Below, piece by piece: positions 17,722 through 27,200 of a DNA stretch of 64,000 nucleotides. The position numbers were made by a program, and so were the translations under genes. Within the stretch, counting starts at the first letter, position 1, and each line of letters starts with the position of its first letter. The notes beneath the pieces were generated by a model. The model saw nothing but the letters and a program-made list of their open reading frames with translations, was not told the DNA's origin and made no database searches. Source of the stretch: Bacillota bacterium (lineage in GTDB: Bacteria > Bacillota > Clostridia > Lachnospirales > Lachnospiraceae); NCBI GenBank assembly GCA_023409535.1, contig JAEYGZ010000005.1, forward strand, positions 1 to 64,000. Direction: 5' to 3'.

Positions 17722-19587
17722 ATGGCAAAATGTAAAATATGTGATGTTGAAATACCGGATGGTTCTAAGTATTGTAAAGATTGTCGTGAAAAAAAGCTGG
17801 AGTCGGCGAACGAATCCTATCTTGACGGTCTCTTAAGTTCTGTTAAGGATACTTCACAAACTGCGGATAATATTTATAAGAAAAAGAATAATTCAGGCTT
17901 AAACGGTGCAAAGGCTGAAGATAAGCTTATAATTGCCGAGGATGATATGAGCGGATCGGATGAGGAATATAATATAAACGATGAAGCTAATGCTATGTTA
18001 CAATCTGAGCTTGAGGATCAGGATACATTCAAGGTTGATCTCAGCGATATAGAGGATTTTGATCAGTTTAATCTGGAGGATGATTTAGGAGGCCTAGATA
18101 CGGATATTATGATCAAGGATGAGGAACTGTTTGGTGCGGATAATTCAACCGATGCTGATATCAATGATGCAATGGAGCATAATCTGATTGAAGATGAGAT
18201 AACCGAATATCCTGCTGATGACAAGACGGATGAGGAGCTTGACAATTTATTGTCGGACATTGATTCAATTGATTTGAATTCATATTCCTTACGGGAACCT
18301 CAAGCAGCTGATACTCTTCAAGCCTCTGATGAGGAGAAAGCACGCGAGGATAAAGGGACTGTTCCTGAAAGTGATGATAGGAATGCCGGGCAGGTAGAAT
18401 TTGAAGGAGCTGCTGAGGAGGATAACGATATTCTGAATCTCCTTGGACAGATGTCATCCGATGACCCGGTTACTGAGGATATCATGGCAATCAATAACCT
18501 GTTGAAAGGTATGACAACGGGTAACAACCTTGATGCAGATATGCCAAGTGATGTTGGTGAGGTGTTTTCGGATGCATTAACAGCGGTGACGGCACTTAAG
18601 GATTACGAGGTTGAGGATGATGATATACTGACCGGAAATACGGATTTTGAGGAAGAGGCTGTGAGTGCTCCTTCCAAGAAAGCTGTGAAGCCGGCTGAGA
18701 ATGATATAAAAGCATCTAAAAGTGAAAAAAAGAAAGAGAAACCTGCCAAAAAGGATGCAGAAATATCCTTTTTCCAACGTCTCTTCGGCAATGTGAAGGA
18801 TGGTAAAACTGCAGCACAGCATGAAGCGGAAGTGAAAGCCGCCAAGGAACCTGCGGATGCAGCAAAGAAATCCAAGAAAAAGAATAAAGGGGCAAAAGGT
18901 GCTTCCTTCGCAGACGGTGCTGCAGATTCAGATCAGGATACGGAAAATGGTTCTAAGCAGCAAACAGCGAAAGAAAAGAGAGAAGCAAGAAGAAAAGAAA
19001 AAGCCGAGAAGAAAAAGAATGCCAGAGAAGCGAAGAAAGCAATACAGGTTATTGATGAGGAAGATGCGGATCCGGGGAGAATTAACCGCCTGGGGGCAGT
19101 CCTTGTATTTGTTTTCTTCGGAATTGTAGCTTCGGTCTTGATTCTTGGAACAGATGTGGTATCCTATAGCTTAAGTATTAAGCACGCACAGGCTTATTTT
19201 GATAAACAGAAGTATAATGAGGCTTATGACGAGATATCGGGTGAAGTGATAAAGGATCAGGATAGTGAGCTTTACAACAAGATTTTGACGGTCATGTATG
19301 TAAACAAACAGTTGAATTCTTATCATAGCTATTATGCGATTCAGGATTACCCCAATGCCCTTGACTCGTTATTAAAAGGTCTGAAACGGTATGACAAGTA
19401 TATCGAACTGGCCACCATTTTAGGGATAGAAGAAGACATGGATTATGTGAGGGTACAGATTCTGGCAGAGCTGAAGCATGTGTTTAATCTGTCCGAGAAG
19501 GATGCCTTGAAGATAATAGAAGCAAAGGATTCACAGTCTTATAGTATTGATGTTTATAATGTGATTCTGGAGAATATGACAGAGTGA
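17722..19587 (+). CDS. Zinc-ribbon, acidic-linker, single-span membrane protein of unknown function
   Basis: A 621-residue protein I cannot assign to a family. It opens with a zinc ribbon (C-x2-C...C-x2-C in the first ~22 residues), continues with a long acidic, low-complexity region (about residues 30-330, rich in Asp/Glu), then a strongly basic Lys/Ala/Glu-rich stretch (about 330-445), one transmembrane segment (about 453-475) and a C-terminal helical domain of ~145 residues that should face outside. The charge layout suggests an unstructured cytoplasmic arm with a membrane anchor. It lies between cheW and hisH. A link to chemotaxis or envelope sensing is only a guess. Confidence 0.8.
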   Translation: MAKCKICDVEIPDGSKYCKDCREKKLESANESYLDGLLSSVKDTSQTADNIYKKKNNSGLNGAKAEDKLIIAEDDMSGSDEEYNINDEANAMLQSELEDQDTFKVDLSDIEDFDQFNLEDDLGGLDTDIMIKDEELFGADNSTDADINDAMEHNLIEDEITEYPADDKTDEELDNLLSDIDSIDLNSYSLREPQAADTLQASDEEKAREDKGTVPESDDRNAGQVEFEGAAEEDNDILNLLGQMSSDDPVTEDIMAINNLLKGMTTGNNLDADMPSDVGEVFSDALTAVTALKDYEVEDDDILTGNTDFEEEAVSAPSKKAVKPAENDIKASKSEKKKEKPAKKDAEISFFQRLFGNVKDGKTAAQHEAEVKAAKEPADAAKKSKKKNKGAKGASFADGAADSDQDTENGSKQQTAKEKREARRKEKAEKKKNAREAKKAIQVIDEEDADPGRINRLGAVLVFVFFGIVASVLILGTDVVSYSLSIKHAQAYFDKQKYNEAYDEISGEVIKDQDSELYNKILTVMYVNKQLNSYHSYYAIQDYPNALDSLLKGLKRYDKYIELATILGIEEDMDYVRVQILAELKHVFNLSEKDALKIIEAKDSQSYSIDVYNVILENMTE

Positions 19588-19615
19588 TGCGCTTATAGTA
19601 AAGGATAGTGAAACA

Positions 19616-20233
19616 ATGATTGCAATAATTGATTATGATGCAGGAAATTTAAAAAGTGTGGAGAAAGCTTTGAAATACGTTGGGGAAGAAGCCGTCATCA
19701 CCAGAGATATGAAACAGATATTATCTGCAGATAAGGTAATACTTCCTGGAGTTGGGCACTTTGGAGATGCCATGAAGAAGCTGCATTATTATCAATTGGT
19801 TGAAGTGCTAAAGGAAGTTGTACAAAAGGATATTCCTTTACTTGGAATATGCCTGGGGCTGCAGCTTCTCTTTGAACGCAGTGATGAATGTGACGGGGTA
19901 CCGGGACTATCAATTCTCAAGGGAGAGATACTCCGCATACCGGACAGTGCCGAGCGAAAGGTGCCTCATATGGGCTGGAATTCCTTATCCGTTAAGAAGG
20001 ATGCCAGACTTTATCAGGGTGTCCCGGATCAGTCTTATGTTTATTTCGTCCATTCTTATTATTTGCAGGCGAAGGATAAAAATATCGTTGCCGCAACCAC
20101 ACATTACGGCACTTTAATAGATGCTTCCGTAGAGCAGGGCAATGTGTTCGCCTGTCAGTTCCACCCGGAGAAAAGCGGAGAGGTTGGATTGGCAATATTG
20201 AAAAATTTTGCCGGCTTGCAGGTTTTATGCTAA
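19616..20233 (+). CDS. hisH: Imidazole glycerol phosphate synthase, glutaminase subunit HisH
   Basis: This 205-residue class I glutamine amidotransferase has the full catalytic triad: Cys79 in GICLGLQLLF, and His183 and Glu185 in CQFHPEKSG. It supplies ammonia to HisF for the fifth step of histidine biosynthesis, producing IGP and AICAR. Length is normal. hisF follows 34 bases downstream, so the two subunits of the enzyme are encoded together, away from any other his gene in this window. Confidence 0.97.
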   Translation: MIAIIDYDAGNLKSVEKALKYVGEEAVITRDMKQILSADKVILPGVGHFGDAMKKLHYYQLVEVLKEVVQKDIPLLGICLGLQLLFERSDECDGVPGLSILKGEILRIPDSAERKVPHMGWNSLSVKKDARLYQGVPDQSYVYFVHSYYLQAKDKNIVAATTHYGTLIDASVEQGNVFACQFHPEKSGEVGLAILKNFAGLQVLC

Positions 20234-20267
20234 GATATTGGCATAATCAATAATAGGGAGAAATCGC

Positions 20268-21029
20268 ATGTTTACAAAAAGAATTATTCCGTGTCTGGAT
20301 GTGCATAATGGACGTGTTGTTAAGGGGATTAATTTTGTTGATTTAAGGGATGCCGGAGATCCGGTTGAAGTCGGGGCCGCTTATGATAAGGCCGGTGCGG
20401 ATGAACTGGTGTTTCTTGATATTACAGCCTCTTCCGATGCAAGAACAATCAAGATAGATATGGTTCGCAGAGTTGCGGAAACAGTGTTTATCCCCTTTAC
20501 TGTTGGGGGAGGGATCCGTACGGTGGATGATTTTAAGATGATCTTAAGAGAAGGAGCGGATAAGATTGCGGTCAATACGGCCGCTATACTTAATCCCGAC
20601 CTGATTAGCGAAGCGGCTGATAAATTCGGCAGCCAGTGTGTTGTCCTGGCAATTGATGCAAAGCGCAGACCGGATGGTTCCGGCTGGAATATCTATAAGA
20701 ACGGCGGCCGCATTGATATGGGAATAGATGCGGTGGAGTGGGCTATGAAGGCATGTCAGCTTGGAGCCGGAGAGATTTTATTAACCAGTATGGATTGTGA
20801 CGGGACCAAGGATGGATACGATCTTGAGCTTACAAGAGCCGTTGCAGAGAATGTACCTGTCCCTGTGATTGCTTCCGGCGGCGCAGGTAAAAAGGAGCAT
20901 TTTTACGATGCTTTGACTGCCGGGAAGGCAGACGCAGTTCTGGCGGCTTCCTTATTCCATTATAAGGAACTTGAAATAATGGAGCTAAAGCATTATCTTA
21001 ATAGTAGTGGGATAAGTGTTCGAATATAA
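20268..21029 (+). CDS. hisF: Imidazole glycerol phosphate synthase, cyclase subunit HisF
   Basis: This 253-residue TIM-barrel has the two catalytic aspartates: Asp11 in IPCLDVHNGRVVKG and Asp130 in AIDAKR. The GGGIRT and ASGGAGK phosphate-binding loops are present. With HisH it forms the heterodimer that converts PRFAR and ammonia to imidazole glycerol phosphate. A clear SD (GGGAGAA) precedes the ATG. The ung gene follows 29 bases later. Confidence 0.98.
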   Translation: MFTKRIIPCLDVHNGRVVKGINFVDLRDAGDPVEVGAAYDKAGADELVFLDITASSDARTIKIDMVRRVAETVFIPFTVGGGIRTVDDFKMILREGADKIAVNTAAILNPDLISEAADKFGSQCVVLAIDAKRRPDGSGWNIYKNGGRIDMGIDAVEWAMKACQLGAGEILLTSMDCDGTKDGYDLELTRAVAENVPVPVIASGGAGKKEHFYDALTAGKADAVLAASLFHYKELEIMELKHYLNSSGISVRI

Positions 21030-21058
21030 ACTTTGAGATAAACCGGACGGTGATTAGT

Positions 21059-21733
21059 ATGAGTGCCATTGAAAATGACTGGCTGGAGGCGATTGGCAGT
21101 GAATTTCGCCAGCCATATTATGCGGAACTTTATAAATTTATAAAATCGGAGTATAGCAGGAGTATCATCTATCCCAGTGCGGAGGATATATTCAATGCAT
21201 TTCATTTTACTCCGCTAAGTCAGGTCAAGATTGTTGTTCTGGGCCAGGATCCTTATCACAATGAAGGACAGGCTCATGGGTTATGCTTTTCTGTGAAACC
21301 TCAGGTTGATATTCCACCGTCACTGGTGAATATCTATCAGGAATTACGGGAGGACCTGGGCTGCTACATACCGAATAACGGTTACCTGGAAAAGTGGGCC
21401 AAGCAGGGAGTGCTGTTACTCAATACGGTGCTTACGGTTAGAGCCCATCAGGCGAATTCCCACCAGGGAATGGGATGGGAGAAGTTTACCGATGCGGTAA
21501 TCAGGGCCGTGAATGCCCAGGACAGGCCGGTTGTATTCTTATTGTGGGGCAGACCGGCTCAGATGAAGAGGTCCATGCTCAGCAATCCGAAGCATTTGAT
21601 TCTTGAAGCACCGCATCCAAGCCCTTTATCAGCATATCGTGGTTTCTTTGGATGTAAGCATTTCAGTATGGCGAATGATTTTCTAAAAAAGCAGGGCATT
21701 GATCCGATTGACTGGCAGATTGAGAATATATAA
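21059..21733 (+). CDS. ung: Uracil-DNA glycosylase, family 1
   Basis: This 224-residue enzyme removes uracil from DNA. It has the family-1 water-activating motif GQDPYHNEGQAHGLCFS with catalytic Asp64 and the C-terminal HPSPLSAYRGF loop with the catalytic His. I took the ATG at 21059 rather than the GTG three codons earlier because the GGTGA-like SD fits it better; both are possible. It follows hisF closely and is followed by a terminator, so hisH-hisF-ung is a likely transcription unit. Confidence 0.97.
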   Translation: MSAIENDWLEAIGSEFRQPYYAELYKFIKSEYSRSIIYPSAEDIFNAFHFTPLSQVKIVVLGQDPYHNEGQAHGLCFSVKPQVDIPPSLVNIYQELREDLGCYIPNNGYLEKWAKQGVLLLNTVLTVRAHQANSHQGMGWEKFTDAVIRAVNAQDRPVVFLLWGRPAQMKRSMLSNPKHLILEAPHPSPLSAYRGFFGCKHFSMANDFLKKQGIDPIDWQIENI

Positions 21734-21768
21734 CGATTAGCATATATAAAAATTGAAGAGTTCACGCT

Positions 21769-21802
21769 AACCCTAAGTTGATTTAATCACTTAGGGTTTT
21801 TT
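21769..21802 (+). terminator. Intrinsic terminator after ung
   Basis: A perfect 10-bp stem (AACCCTAAGT with ACTTAGGGTT) with a 10-base loop followed by a T run. Confidence 0.92.
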
Positions 21803-21900
21803 GTATGTAATTTTATAATTAAGAGATAATAGAAATAAATAGAATAGTCTTTGCAGAAAGACTCTTTATAGTTGAAATATCATAGGTTGGAGGCATGAGA

Positions 21901-23409
21901 ATGAAGAAACGAGAGAAAGGCTTATCCGCTTGGGAATTAACGATGATGGCCTTGGGTTCTGTAATCGGCGGGTCATTTTTTCTGGGGTCCGCTGTGGCGA
22001 TCCAGGCAGCAGGTCCCGCGATTTTGATTTCCTTTGTTGTTGGAGGCTTGTTAGTATATTTTATTCTGTATGCGTTATCGGAAATGACGGTTGCCAATCC
22101 GGATTCAGGCTCCTTTTATACCTTTACCGCCCAAGTCTTTGGCCCGGGTGCCGGTTTTGTGGTGGGATGGGTTTATTGGGTTGGTATGGTTCTGGCTATG
22201 TCCAGCGAGGCAACTGCCGTTTCCATTCTGGTACAAAATTGGTTCCCCAATATATCAATACCGATACTAGGCAGTGTAATCATAATCGCTGTGACATTGC
22301 TTAATTTGCTTGGCGCTGAAAAGTTAAGCAAGCTGGAAAGCAGCCTTGCATTTGTAAAGGTCTTTGCGGTAGTGGCCTTTATAGTAATAGCGGTATTGAT
22401 GGTGGCAGGATTAATCAGAGGAGTCGGGGCTTTGGGCTTTGGTGAATTAAGAAATGAATCCTTTATGCCGGGTGGTTTCACGAGCATCCCCGGCAGTATG
22501 ATGATAGTTATTTTTTCTTATGCCGGTTTTGAAATCATCGGGTTGGCTGCTTCAGAAGCTAAGAATCCGCATAAGACGATTCCAAGGGCGATCGCATATA
22601 CGGTAATTAGTCTGGTAGCCTTATACATCCTGTCGGTTCTTGCACTGCTTCCGCTTATTCCCACAGCATCGCTGACGGAGGATGTCAGTCCCATGGTCGC
22701 AGCCTTAAGCCGGTGGGGTATGGGCTGGGCTGGTACAATCATTAATTTTATTCTTGTTACGGCAATTCTGTCAACAATGCTTGCTTCTATGTTTGGTTTG
22801 GGCAGAATGATGCGATCGGTTGCCGACGAGGGACATGCTCCGGCATTTTTAAGGGAGAAGACAGAGGTTCCTTATCGTGGAATTTTATTCTCCGGTTTTG
22901 CCATGTTAATCGGTCTTGGAGCAGGACTTTTCTTTCCAAGTGTTTATCTCTTTTTAATCAGTTCGGGAGGTTTTGCTACTCTGCTTACCTATGCGGCAAT
23001 ACTGGCAACACATATCCGCTTTCGTAAATGTCATGGCTGCCCTCCGGAAGGGAAATGTCAGATGCCTGGCTATCCGTTTACCTCATGGCTTGCTCTGATC
23101 GGATTAATTATTGTGATTATCAGCATGCCATTTATTGCAGGACAGGCCTCCGGTTTAATCGCAGGTTTGATTATAACGGCGGTATTTGCCGGAATCTATA
23201 TGATTATGTGGTTTACAGGCCGCGAGAAAGAATCACCTTATATGGAACGGTTACACCGTAAGAGACTTAATACAGGGTATTCACAGGAGATGTCGAAGGA
23301 ACTGGGGACAGACGATGCAGATACAAGAGCAAGCCACGGCAGTATTGACATGGGGGCGTGTAAAGATGACGCGAATGGTTCTGAGGAGGAAAATGAAAAG
23401 GATGAGTAA
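21901..23409 (+). CDS. APC-superfamily amino acid permease
   Basis: This 502-residue protein has about 12 hydrophobic segments and the APC signature at the start (SAWELTMMALGSVIGGSFFLGS, with the GSVIGG unwound-helix substrate site) and an FSYAGFEIIGLAASEAKNP block around TM6-7. It imports an amino acid or polyamine with a cation. The ATG at 21901 is preferred because GGAGG lies 7 bases upstream, while 21895 is too close. The C-terminal ~50 residues are hydrophilic and acidic. A conventional terminator is absent; the large P1 palindrome begins 26 bases after the stop codon. Confidence 0.92.
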   Translation: MKKREKGLSAWELTMMALGSVIGGSFFLGSAVAIQAAGPAILISFVVGGLLVYFILYALSEMTVANPDSGSFYTFTAQVFGPGAGFVVGWVYWVGMVLAMSSEATAVSILVQNWFPNISIPILGSVIIIAVTLLNLLGAEKLSKLESSLAFVKVFAVVAFIVIAVLMVAGLIRGVGALGFGELRNESFMPGGFTSIPGSMMIVIFSYAGFEIIGLAASEAKNPHKTIPRAIAYTVISLVALYILSVLALLPLIPTASLTEDVSPMVAALSRWGMGWAGTIINFILVTAILSTMLASMFGLGRMMRSVADEGHAPAFLREKTEVPYRGILFSGFAMLIGLGAGLFFPSVYLFLISSGGFATLLTYAAILATHIRFRKCHGCPPEGKCQMPGYPFTSWLALIGLIIVIISMPFIAGQASGLIAGLIITAVFAGIYMIMWFTGREKESPYMERLHRKRLNTGYSQEMSKELGTDDADTRASHGSIDMGACKDDANGSEEENEKDE

Positions 23410-23434
23410 AATGGCAAGTTAATTGACGAGGAAC

Positions 23435-23720
23435 GGGAAGCAGGGGAAGGACTGAAGTAGTCCGTGTGAAAATCAGAGACTGCAATCTATTGAACTAAGT
23501 GGAAAGAAGGCAGAAATAAAAAATGGAGTTAACCTCAATGCAGGATTTACGGGGCAGGCGCGTATGAACCTCCGTGTTCAATGCGCCTGAGATTGCCCTC
23601 CATGGCAATCTCCCCCTTAGGTTGTGACCATTTTTTATTTCTGCCTTCTTTCCGCTAAGTTCAATGACGATTTTGCCTAATGATTTCACACGGACTACTT
23701 CAGTCCTTCCCCTGCTTCCC
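23435..23720 (+). ncRNA. P1: large structured palindromic element (286 bp)
   Basis: The outer arms (23435-23475 and 23681-23720) are complementary over 40 bp with one bulged A. Inside is a conserved asymmetric internal loop (23476-23489 and 23665-23680, with GAGACTGC and TTGCCTAA), then a second ~37-bp stem (23490-23526 with 23628-23664). At the tip are two hairpins: CAGGCGC/GCGCCTG (23555-23589) and GAGATTGCC/GGCAATCTC (23589-23612). No ORF lies inside. P2 at 23925-24205 has the same plan and conserved loops in reverse orientation. It could be a structured RNA, a cruciform-forming DNA site or a non-autonomous mobile element; the transcribed strand is unknown. Confidence 0.65.
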
Positions 23721-23782
23721 TGACATTGGTTCGCTTTAAGCTATAAATGACTAGTTTCAGGTCCTCTAAAATGTAACTTCAT

Positions 23783-23803
23783 ATTCTATAAGCGGTATAG
23801 AAT
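23783..23803. other. Short perfect hairpin between P1 and P2
   Basis: ATTCTATA and TATAGAAT flank AGCGG, an 8-bp perfect stem in the 204-base AT-rich spacer between the two large palindromes. No coding capacity is seen in the spacer. Confidence 0.4.
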
Positions 23804-23924
23804 AATAATTTCATTTAATTCGTAACATATCAATAATCAAAGTCAGTCAGGTCATATATAAAATGGACTGTATAAATAAGTGGTATGTCAAATAATAAAC
23901 ACAACTTTACGCCGGCCAAAGACA

Positions 23925-24205
23925 GGACACAGGGAAAGGATCCATATGGTCTGAAGAAAAAGCATTAGGCAAGATCGTGATTGTACTTAGCTTTGAAACG
24001 ATGGAAATAAAAATGCTCACAACCGGAAGGGAAATTTGCCAGGACGGCAAATTTAGGTGCACGGGGCATGGATGCCCCTGGTGCGCCGACCTGTAAAGCT
24101 GTCATAAACTACAACCCATTTTTATTTCCATCGTTTCAAAGCTTAGTACAATAGATCGCAGTCTCTGCTTTTTCTTCAGACCATATGGATCCTTTCCCTG
24201 TGTCC
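23925..24205 (-). ncRNA. P2: large structured palindromic element, inverted relative to P1 (281 bp)
   Basis: Outer arms 23925-23964 and 24166-24205 are perfectly complementary over 40 bp. A second 36-bp stem (23980-24015 with 24117-24152) has one mismatch, and it lies at the same ACTAAG position as in P1. Between the stems is an internal loop whose reverse-strand sequence (GAGACTGCGATCT opposite ATCTTGCCTAA) nearly equals that of P1. The tip has two hairpins: AAATTTGCC/GGCAAATTT (24032-24054) and GGGGCAT/ATGCCCC (24063-24078). The stem sequences differ from P1, so this is not a simple duplication. The minus orientation is assigned by matching P1. Confidence 0.65.
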
Positions 24206-24238
24206 GTTCCTTTATCCGTTCCTTTGTCATCCAACCTA

Positions 24239-27200
24239 TTATTCTATACTTCCGCTTTGCTTATTCATATTTTTCACAGCCGTTGACAGCATCAGCTTAA
24301 TCCGGTTGAGCTGATTAACCTCACTGGCACCGGGATCATAATCAACTGCTACGATATTTGCTTCCGGGTGCTGTCTGCGCAGCTCCTTGATAACGCCTTT
24401 TCCTACGATATGATTGGGCAGGCAGGCGAAGGGCTGGGTGCATACAATGTTCTTCACACCCGAGTGGATTAATTCCAGCATCTCTCCCGTTAAGAACCAA
24501 CCTTCACCAGTCTGGTTGCCGATAGAAACAACCGGATCTGCATAGGAAGCCAGTTTCTTGATATGAACCGGAGGAGCGAAGCGCTTGCTTCTTGCTAGTT
24601 CCTTCTTCGCAGGATTACGAAGCTGCTCCAAAGCCCAGATTACCAGGTTGCTGATTCTCGCGCTGGATCTCTTCTTACCAAGAAAATCAGCCTTAAAATT
24701 GCTATTGAAGGCACTGTATAAAAAGAAATCCAGTAAATCCGGAACCACTGCTTCGGCTCCTTCTGCTTCCAGCAGTTCCACCAGATAGTTATTGGCTGAG
24801 GGCAGGAATTTCACCAGGATCTCACCAACGACTCCGACCCGGGGCTTTTTAACGGTCTCATCCAGTTCAAGGTTATCAAACTCCCTGATGATTCCACGAA
24901 GATTTCTCTTATATTCGGACCAGCTGCCTTTCTCCAGGCTCTTGCTGCAGATATCACGCCATTTGTGGTGAAGGGCATTGGCAGAACCGGGAATCCGCTC
25001 ATAAGGTCTGGTACGATATAGTACTCTCATAAATACGTCACCGTATACAAGAGCCTGCATAGCTTTAATCAACAGCTTTGGTGTTATCTTCAGTCCGGGG
25101 TTTTTTTCAAGCCCGGAGGCACTTAAGGATACTACAGGGATCTGAGACATACCTGCCTTTTCAAGAGCTCTTCTGATAAACCCGATATAGTTGGTAGCAC
25201 GGCAGCCGCCGCCGGTTTGTGTAATCATAACGGCTACTTTATTTAAATCATATTTACCGGATAATAATGCATCCATAATCTGTCCTACCACCATCAGGGA
25301 TGGGAAGCAGGCATCGTTATTCACATATTGCAGGCCCACATCAATGGAACGGCGGTTATCATTGGGAAGAACTTCGACCTTATATCCGCCGCTTCTCAGT
25401 GCCGGTTCCAGTAGGTCAAAATGGATCGGTGACATTTGCGGAGCGAGGATAGTATAGGTCTCCTTCATCTCCTCGGTGAAAACCACTCTATGATGGGCTG
25501 CCGACTTAATGTGAGGCGTGATGTGCTTTGCCTCACGTTCCTTGACAGCTGATAGCAGGGAGCGAATTCGGATACGGGCTGCGCCCAGGTTATTTACTTC
25601 ATCAATTTTAAGAACGGTATAGATCTTACCGGACTTCGTCAGGATATCGTTAACCTGATCCGTGGTTACCGCATCCAGGCCGCAGCCAAAGGAATTCAAC
25701 TGAATCAGTTCCAGGTTGGGCTGGGTGCGAACATAGGAGGCAGCAGCATATAATCTGGAATGATACATCCACTGGTCAACAACGATGGTAGGGCGGTCAA
25801 TCTCACCTAAGTGGGAGACAGCATCTTCTGTTAATACTGCAACACCATAGGAATTGATCAGCTCCGGAATTCCGTGATGAATCTCAGGATCTACATGGTA
25901 AGGACGTCCTGCTAGGACAATTCCCTTGCGTCCGGTAGTCTTCAGATATTCTATGGTCTCTTCACCCTTCTTACGCATATCCTGTCTGGCAGCAGCAAGC
26001 TCGGTCCAGGCGGCAGCAGTGGCAGCAGCGATCTCACCTTCAGGGATACCGCGCTCTGTAAAAATATCAGTCAATCTCTGTGTGACGATTTCTTCGCTTT
26101 CTAAGGATAGAAACGGATTATCAAAATGTATGGAAGGATCCTTAAGTTCTTCAACATTATTCTTTATGTTCTCAGGATAAGAAGTTACAATCGGACAATT
26201 ATAATGGTTGTTGGCTCCGTCGACCTCTTTGCGCTCATAAGGGATGCTGGGGTAAAATATGTACTTCATACCCTGATCAATCAGCCATTTCACATGCCCG
26301 TGCACAAGCTTCGCCGGATAGCATTCTGACTCACTTGGAATGGATTCGATGCCAAGCTCGTAGATCTTATGGTTGGAGGTAGGAGAAAGTACCACCTGGT
26401 ATCCAAGCTTTGTAAAGAAAGTATGCCAGAAGGGATAATTCTCGTACATATTCAAAACTCTGGGAATCCCGACAGTACCGCGCTTTGCTTCCTCCGGTTT
26501 CAGTGCAGGATAATCAAAATAACGGTTTAATTTATATTCAAAGAGATTCGGGATATTATCCACGTTCTTTTCCTTGCCGAGACCGCGTTCACAGCGGTTG
26601 CCGGTGATATATTGTCTGCCGCCGGTGAATTTATTGACGGTAAGAAGACAATTATTGGTGCAGCGTTTGCAGCGGGCCAGGGAGGTCTCAAACTTCAGTT
26701 CATTGATCTCATCGATGGAAAGCATTGTGCTTTCCTCTCCCTGATAATGCTCTCTTGCAATCAATGCGGCACCAAATGCACCCATGATACCTGCGATATC
26801 CGGTCTTACGGCATTACAGCCCGAGATGGTCTCAAAGCTTCTGAGAACGGCATCGTTATAGAAGGTACCGCCTTGTACAACCATCTTCGTACCAAGATCT
26901 TTGGGGTTTGTAATCTTTATTACCTTATATAATGCATTTTTAATTACGGAGTAAGCAAGGCCTGCGGAAATATCGGCAACGGTTGCGCCTTCCTTCTGTG
27001 CCTGCTTTACCTTGGAGTTCATAAATACAGTACATCTTGTTCCTAAATCGATAGGGTTTTTTGCATATAATGCAACCTTGGCAAAGTCTTCGACTTCATA
27101 GTTTAAGGATTTGGCAAAGGTCTCGATGAAGGAGCCGCAGCCGGAGGAGCAGGCTTCATTTAAGAGGACATTATCGACAGTTTTATTTTTAATCTTAATA

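Noticed and set aside
18063..18875. Minus-strand Ser/Leu-rich ORFs opposite the acidic region of the zinc-ribbon protein
   Set aside because: Antisense shadows of Asp/Glu/Lys-rich codons; no SD, no family.
23435..24205. P1/P2 as an insertion sequence or retron
   Set aside because: There is no transposase or reverse transcriptase ORF in or near the elements, no target-site duplication could be seen, and the two copies have unrelated outer arm sequences, unlike terminal inverted repeats of one element.
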